Below, piece after piece: positions 58,865-64,000 of a stretch of 64,000 nucleotides of DNA. Below the pieces are notes generated by a model. That model saw nothing but the letters and a program-made list of their open reading frames with translations, had not been told where the DNA came from and made no database searches. This DNA is from Aphelenchoides besseyi. Taxonomy: Eukaryota > Nematoda > Chromadorea > Rhabditida > Aphelenchoididae. The stretch lies in contig JAMPIQ010000006.1 of assembly GCA_024699855.1 (NCBI GenBank), forward strand, positions 85,039 through 149,038, in the 5' to 3' direction. The number at the start of each line of letters is the position of its first letter. The first letter of the stretch is position 1. The position numbers and the translations under genes were made by a program.

Positions 58865-60190
58865 ACAGTTTAAGCAGACCCTTCAACGTACTTTCTTTGA
58901 TTTCGCCAATATTACTCTTCAGACGTCTACTTCCAGACGCAAAACTGTTGGAATAGCTTTTGAATGTGGACCACACCTATGCAAACAATTCCGATCTAAT
59001 CGCTTAGTGAAAGAGCTCTTCAACCAGAGCCAACTTAGTTCTAAAACAACAACGAGAATTAAGGACTGTGTTCCCGAATGCCTGACAATCGTTCCGATCA
59101 CAAAATGACGTTTCAATTTGGAGTAAAATGTGAAAAAGAGTCGGTTAGACGGGCAGAAGTTGTTGCAAACAAAACGCTGACTAATCGGCTTGGTTGTCTG
59201 TTGCCGTTGAATTAACATCGAATTGACGTCCTTTTTGTTGATGCTCATCCTTCGGGTCTCATGTCTCTCTGAAATCGGAGTGTAAAACATCAATTTTAAG
59301 GATTATTACGATTCTCAACCGATTATCGGAAACAGCAACATAAATCGGTTTAATCCGTCTCATCGATTCTGGTCTCAAACAAAAACTGAATGCTCGGTTA
59401 TTTCGTTCGACAGACAAACGCTCAACTTCCTTGCTTGTTGTAGTCGAATGAAAGATCGAAGACAAATCACTCGCTCTTAAGAAGCATTGCATCAAAGAGT
59501 GCGGCATCCTGGAACTGTAAAGTGTTGAACTTCTGCAGATTTTAAGGTCGGAAAGTGAGTTGGCAGTCAATGGAGAGAACGACATTTCGAGTCGATGCGA
59601 ATAACTCGGTTGATAGCTGTAGCCACAACAATTGCTTGTTTGTTTTGTATTGAATTAAAAAAGAATGAATCGCAAGTGTTATTAAACAGTCAACCAACTC
59701 ATCGTTTGAATTCATTCGTTACTCCACTACGATTCTGAAGGAATAACCGATTCGTTTTCAATGGAAATCTGTTTATTGGTGAAACAAGTACAAGTTCGAA
59801 TACGCGGGATACAATAATTGGGAAATGACTGATAAAGAAAGGTTTAACTGTTGACTAGTCATGAAAGTTAGCAATCGGACTAAAGTCTGGATGTAGAAGA
59901 TACAATAATGAAATGGACTCATCATGCCCTGCAATCCAAATAGACCGGTGCGCTATGAAAATGAATGTCCGTGGCTCGTGTATTCGCCTTGAAGTTTGTC
60001 AGTCAATATGAGTGACACTATTTTTGTCGCAAATCAGTAGCAATGATGCTCGAATTGCCAATTGCCTTCATAACATTCACAGTGAGCGTGCAATCTGTCT
60101 GATTGAAAGAGCGAAACTAAAATCAACACACTCAAACATGCCATTCAATTAAACCCACTTTTTAAGCTGATCATGAAGCAGCTTTCACCA
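58865..60190. other. Region with no supportable gene
   Basis: About 1.3 kb of AT-rich sequence with only short open stretches (59259-59585 minus, 108 codons; 58919-59293 minus) that lack domains and splice logic. No tRNA or repeat is recognised. Confidence 0.4.
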
Positions 60191-60191
60191 T

Positions 60192-60439
60192 AATACCTGG
60201 TTCAATTCCGCGCATCTGACATCTACATTTTCAACCCGGATAATGTGCAAACCGATCCCAAAGCACAACAGCAGCAAAGCAAGTTCATGTTGAATGTTGT
60301 CAATCCGGAAGTCACGAAATTCGTGACACAATTGGAAGCTGACGCGAACGCAGTTAACTCCAATGTCGTTACCACAACTGCTCCCGTCAATCCACCGGCC
60401 AATCCAACAGCCGATGAAGACGATTCAATGGATGTTTAA
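60192..60439 (+). pseudogene. Orphan 3' exon: Gln-rich, acidic C-terminal fragment
   Basis: From about 60200 the plus strand reads VQFRASDIYIFNPDNVQTDP, KAQQQQSKFMLNVVNPEVTK and on to an acidic end TADEDDSMDV before a TAA at 60437. Codon use and the DEDDSMDV end look like the C-terminus of a real protein. No ATG precedes it in frame, and no credible upstream exon is visible within the previous 1 kb. It may be the last exon of a gene whose front was lost, or a copied fragment. The family is not recognised. Confidence 0.35.
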
Positions 60440-60806
60440 TTGTCGTTCATTCTTTGACATAAATAGGTTTCTTACGCTTTCTTCCTTCAAAACGAAAGCA
60501 CAACTTCGATGGATTGATCACGTTGGCGTACGTGAAGTGGCTTTTCAACTAAGAATCAATCCGCTTACAATTACAAACGATTTTTGAGCCGATTAGGACT
60601 CTGCTCGAACCTTTTATTTTCATAACTTTATGTTTCGCTTCCCAACTCATCTTCAATATTCTTATCGTATCAAACTGTTTCGAACACAATTCAAAAGTCC
60701 GTTGACCGTCTTGCACTTTTCGGGCTGAAGGCCCCCAACGTCAGGTAGTCAACTTTATCAACTCCCCTTCAACCCACGCTACAAACCCAACGCCACTAAC
60801 GGCAAA

Positions 60807-60829
60807 AGACGGGAGCGAAGCGACCGTCT
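60807..60829. repeat. Short hairpin in a repeat-like stretch
   Basis: AGACGG and CCGTCT flank an 11-base loop. The same GACCGTCTTG word recurs near 60705, and the 60700-60840 interval is GC-richer than its surroundings. It looks like part of an old repeat beside the transposon, but no element boundaries can be set. Confidence 0.35.
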
Positions 60830-60971
60830 TGTACAGTCAAATTAGCTAATATAATGGTAATATAATTTCCAAAATATTTGCAAAAGGTCCTTTTTGGAAA
60901 TTTATTGGGCAGAATGCCCACAGGTCGTAGAATTTTTTTTTGTAATCTCTTATCTTCTTTGTTTTCATCTA

Positions 60972-61167
60972 CAGGGTGGGCAAAAATGAATGACCTTGTC
61001 GAAATCTCGAATAACGTTCTTATTTTTGATTGTTTTCTAGACAAACTATATATTTTCTGAATTCTTACAATCCCCAAATTCTGATGATACCAAATTTGGA
61101 ATTTCGGAAATTTCGATTTTTTGACCTAAGGGTCCCCCCTTTGCTTGTGAACCACCGAGTTGGAAAA
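60972..61167. repeat. Left terminal inverted repeat of the Tc1/mariner-type element
   Basis: 196-bp arm with the conserved inner block GGAATTTCG and TTTTTTGACCTAAGGGTCCC, matched in reverse by 61524-61719. A single-base difference is seen every 10-15 bases. Both arms read away from the element centre. Confidence 0.85.
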
Positions 61168-61228
61168 GTGGTCAAAATTGCGATGTTTTTCGTCTTTTGG
61201 CTTCATTTCTTCGTTATTCTGTTTGAAA

Positions 61229-61495
61229 ATGGTTTACTCCAATCAAGAGAAAGCTCGTTATGTACGGATGTTCATCGAAACCAAATACGATTACGCGAAA
61301 TTTGGCACAAGAATTGGTCGAGAAGTCGCTAAGGGACAAGTGGCTGTTCCCAGCTTAAAGACTGTAAAGAGATGGGACGAGAGTTTTCGATCAACGGGCA
61401 GTGTGGATAGAATGCGAGAGCGAATCGCCGCAAACTTTTCTCGACGATTGGATATCTGCATCAACAGAGGAGGTGGTCAAGTCGAAGTTCGTTAA
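61229..61495 (+). CDS. Residual transposase N-terminal helix-turn-helix ORF
   Basis: 88 codons: MVYSNQEKARYVRMFIETKY, then a block with VPSLKTVKRWDESFRSTGSV-DR. The MVYS(N/T)xEK start and the KRWxxxFRxTGSV motif match the HTH domain (DUF4817-type) at the N-terminus of mariner-like transposases. The helix reads end-bound DNA. No catalytic triad follows, and the ORF ends at a TAA within the element, so no active transposase is made from this copy. Confidence 0.65.
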   Translation: MVYSNQEKARYVRMFIETKYDYAKFGTRIGREVAKGQVAVPSLKTVKRWDESFRSTGSVDRMRERIAANFSRRLDICINRGGGQVEVR

Positions 61496-61523
61496 ATTGT
61501 TGATTTTTTTGTTAGTCAAGTTT

Positions 61524-61719
61524 TTTTCCGACTCCGTGGTTCACAAGCAAAGAGGGGACCCTTAGGTCAAAAAATCGAAATTTTCGAAATTCCAAATTTG
61601 GTATCATCAGAATTTGGGGATTGTAAGGCTTCAAAAAATATATAGTTTGTCTAGAAAAAAATCAAAGATAAACGAGATATTCGAGATTTCGACAAGGTCA
61701 TTCATTTTTGCCCACCCTG
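61524..61719. repeat. Right terminal inverted repeat of the Tc1/mariner-type element
   Basis: Reverse complement of the left arm, ending GCCCACCCTG at 61719 before the TA duplication. Confidence 0.85.
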
Positions 61720-61742
61720 TATTATAACATCGGAATACTCAC

Positions 61743-63216
61743 CGTACGGGACCTCAATGATTTCTTGCAGGACCCGTTGGTTCAAGTCGCGTTTTTTGTT
61801 CCGCACAATAACGCTCTTCGGCTTGCAGAACATGTTCGACAACTGCATAATTTGAGGTGAAAACGTTGCGCTGAAGAAAAGCGTTTGTCTGTTCTTAACC
61901 TAAAGGTAACTAGCGCATTATACAGCTTTAACAGAGAGTACTTACGGATGGAAAAGTGACCATTCTTTGAACTTCAGGCATAAACGACGACTTGAGAAGT
62001 TCATCGGCTTCGTTGAGAACCAAAAACTTCAACTTATCGTATTTGAACTGAAATGACAAACACAATAATAGAAGAAACGATCGAAATGGTACTTACGAAT
62101 TGCGCTTTACGGTCATCCGAACTCATGAAGTCAATCAGCCAACTCGGTGTTCCAACCAAAATGTTGCAGCCTTTCTGGTAAATGGATTCTCTGTTCATAT
62201 AGACCTTGTTGTCATCATAAGCAACATTAACTTGCACTTTGGTCTCTAAAACTCGAAATCAGTCTTAGGTTGAGATCTTTTGCAACATACCGTCCGCAAA
62301 TTAATTGACTTGTTCGTACAACTGAGCGGCCAACCCACGAGTCGGTTCAATGATCAACGCAGAAACCGAACACAAACGTTCGGTCTCCTCCTGGTCCTTA
62401 AATTCGTCGTGCAATTTATGGATAATTGGCAACAAAAAGGCGGCCGACTTTCCACTTCCAGTCTCGGCTTGTCCTTTCACATCGAAACCGTCCATGATCA
62501 ATGGCACAGCGTATTTTTGGAAGTTGCGCGGGAACGAGTAGTTCGAACGTTGAATGTTGTTCATAATGATCTTGTCAAACTCGGCTTCTTTCCATTTTCT
62601 GAAAACAAACTCGTATTTCCAAAGCTAGAAGTTGTCCACTTACTCAATGACAGTCAGAGGCTTGGGACTATTTTCGACGGTGACTTGTCCATCCAACGAG
62701 TAGAAGTCGTTGGTTTGTTTGTGCTTCTCGTCTTCTTTGAAAATTTCATCGACACTGCGTTCCACAGGAATGTGAGATGAACGAGCTAAAAAATTGAACT
62801 AATTTTGAGGTTTCTACGATTCAAACTTACAAATTCGATCCATTTCGCCACCAGAGTTGTAACCACCCGGAGGGCTTCCATTGTCATTGTAACCTCCTCG
62901 GCCGCCACGAAACGGTGGACCGTTGTCGTAATCGTTGGATGATCCTCGGCCATCACGATAGGAATTGCCACCGCCGTCGTTTGAGCGAGCAGTGTAGTCG
63001 TTGGATTGTGGACGCTGATCGAAAGCTGAAACAACAGTAGATTACTGATTGAATTAACGGATCTTTGATTTACCGCCTCCTCGTCCGCCTCCTCCTCGGC
63101 CTGCGCCGCGAAAAGTCACTCCACTGGAGTCTTCTGTAGAAACAATGTTCAACGTCAAATGTTGCAAACAAGCACTCACCGTCCTGCATGCCACCACGAC
63201 CACCACGGAACGCCAT
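61743..63216 (-). CDS. DEAD-box RNA helicase-like protein, N-terminal RecA domain only, catalytic motifs altered
   Basis: Starts MAFRGGRGGMQD at 63216. Gly/Arg-rich RGG repeats and a basic stretch precede the helicase core, as in DDX3/Vasa/LAF-1. The Q-motif region is NIQRSNYSFPRNFQKYAVPL. Motif I is AETGSGKS, not TGSGKT. Motif Ia is PTRGLA, not PTRELA. Motif Ib is GTPSWL, not GTPGRL. Motif II is LNEADEL, not DEAD. Motif III is SAT. The coding sequence reaches VLQEIIEVPYG at 61743 and then a GTGAGT donor; the inserted transposon follows. The second RecA domain (motifs IV-VI) is not found anywhere downstream. It is either a degenerate paralogue or a pseudogene, or its remaining exons lie beyond a long intron outside the reading. 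Confidence 0.75.
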
Positions 63217-63387
63217 TTGAGTCGATGGATTACCGAAACGAGTACTTTGATTAATATCGATAAATGCAACGCAAAAACCAAAAGACAAAGATTTAACACA
63301 ACAGTCAAGTGTTACAAGCATAGGAAGAATGGAGGAGGAAGTTTAAGAGGCCGAGAACATTGATCGAACGTTAGAAAGAAGTCACAG

Positions 63388-63738
63388 ATGCACGGATTGT
63401 CGCGAAATCAAAATGAAGAATCGTATTGCAGGAAGAATTCAAAAGACAAACGAATCTCTCGAGACGTCTATAGCGGCAAACATCGATTTGAAATTGTCAG
63501 ATCAATAGCGAAATCGTCAAAAGTGCGAATCGACTTTTGGCCTAAAAGATTCGCTTTCGCAACCGACACCAAAACAATCATCGTTTTTCCAGATTGCGTT
63601 GTTTATTACAGACCAATCGAGCTGCCATTTCGACTCGACGGCGTTGTTCAACGTCCGACTCAGTTCTCTTTGGCGCGCCTTAAGGAAACAACAAACGAAT
63701 GGTGTGCTACGAATGGCGATTTGTTCGCTTTTGCTTAG
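63388..63738 (+). CDS. Hypothetical ORF of 116 codons, divergent from the helicase gene
   Basis: A single open frame from ATG 63388 to a TAG at 63736-63738. The second half (FEIVRSIAKSSKVRIDFWPK, RFAFATDTKTIIVFPDCVVY) has protein-like strand patterns and good codon use, but no family is recognised and no splice sites are needed. It lies 172 bases from the helicase start on the opposite strand. It may be an exon of a longer gene or chance. Confidence 0.35.
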   Translation: MHGLSRNQNEESYCRKNSKDKRISRDVYSGKHRFEIVRSIAKSSKVRIDFWPKRFAFATDTKTIIVFPDCVVYYRPIELPFRLDGVVQRPTQFSLARLKETTNEWCATNGDLFAFA

Positions 63739-64000
63739 TAGCTTGACAGTCCAATGGACCTTTTGCTCAAGTTTCGATTTTTCGACAGATTCAAACCAAT
63801 TTCCTTACTTATTTCACGCTTTATAGCAAATTGACATGGGGGCAAGGAGCTGAAAGCCGTTCGACCAATCGTTTACTTATCATATTTCTACAACAACACT
63901 TTACAATCAATCTCTGAAAACACCTTAGAAGACGAGAGTTCTTAAATCAGTTTGCATAGGCATTTATCGGGTGTATAATATCTGCCTTCAATTGAAGATT
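63739..64000. other. Terminal AT-rich sequence, no gene recognised
   Basis: The last 260 bases show only short open stretches, no splice-bounded exon and no RNA gene. Confidence 0.4.

Larger units (their letters stand above)
60972..61719. mobile_element. Tc1/mariner-type deletion derivative, 748 bp, TA target site
   Basis: Terminal inverted repeats of about 196 bp (60972-61167 and 61524-61719) begin CAGGGTGGGCAAAAATGAAT and are about 90% identical between arms. TA flanks both ends (60970-60971 and 61720-61721), the target duplication of the Tc1/mariner superfamily. Between the arms only an N-terminal DNA-binding ORF remains (61229-61495); the DDE/D catalytic part is missing. It is therefore a non-autonomous, MITE-like copy. 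It sits 22 bases inside what looks like an intron of the DEAD-box gene, immediately after the donor at 61742. Confidence 0.85.

Noticed and set aside
58788..59108. 106-codon plus-strand ORF opposite the Cys-rich frame
   Set aside because: No ATG context, no domain; mirrored by equally long frames on the other strand.

Overview
The window is a compact, gene-dense animal nuclear segment, almost certainly from a nematode. Nearly every gene is split by tiny introns of about 38-60 nt. The gene content is animal: D2HGDH, MTO1, MTCH2, ZFR, PLAA, FLAD1, beta-tubulin, VPS13D and an intron-bearing tRNA-Tyr. Two families point to worms: an acyltransferase-3/SGNH protein of the OAC/nose-resistant-to-fluoxetine type and a DUF273-type glycosyltransferase. 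I could not place the species. The usual pattern of one intact gene after another is broken in only a few places, and those are listed as findings. Protein lengths and splice sites are hand-derived from reading-frame continuity, not from transcripts.

Layout. 0-10.8 kb: the 5' end of a signal-anchor protein, a secreted Ser/Thr-rich protein with a TATA box, a short SLX4-like nuclease scaffold, a tail-anchored Bcl-2-sized protein, D2HGDH, a protein with a GroES-like C-terminus, a large TPR protein and a small acidic histone-fold-like protein. 11-18 kb (all minus): a DOMON/cytochrome b561 reductase, an ABCG half-transporter, a sigma-type GST, and a Bora-like region that appears to be spliced in frame onto the GST. 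18-35 kb: MTO1, MTCH2, the OAC acyltransferase, a small membrane protein, ZFR, FLAD1, PLAA and beta-tubulin. 35-39.5 kb: an AT-hook protein followed by a stretch of broken or poorly resolved reading frames on both strands. 39.5-50.9 kb: one very large VPS13D gene. 51-58.6 kb: an aldo-keto reductase, the tRNA-Tyr, three small nematode-like proteins of unknown role and the DUF273 glycosyltransferase. 60-64 kb: the repeat-rich end, with an orphan exon, a 748-bp Tc1/mariner-type deletion derivative bounded by TA, and a DEAD-box helicase with altered catalytic motifs that has no visible second RecA domain.

Mitochondrial functions recur: D2HGDH clears 2-hydroxyglutarate, MTO1 modifies mitochondrial tRNA, MTCH2 is an outer-membrane insertase, VPS13D moves lipid to mitochondria, and FLAD1 makes FAD used by both D2HGDH and MTO1. 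These genes are scattered and on both strands, so this is not an operon. The most interesting observations are the Bora-GST junction, a 40-nt AT-AC intron inside MTCH2 alongside several GC-AG introns, a VPS13D without its UBA segment and with a one-base homopolymer frameshift, the degenerate DEAD-box gene beside a transposon, and the GroES-like fusion protein.
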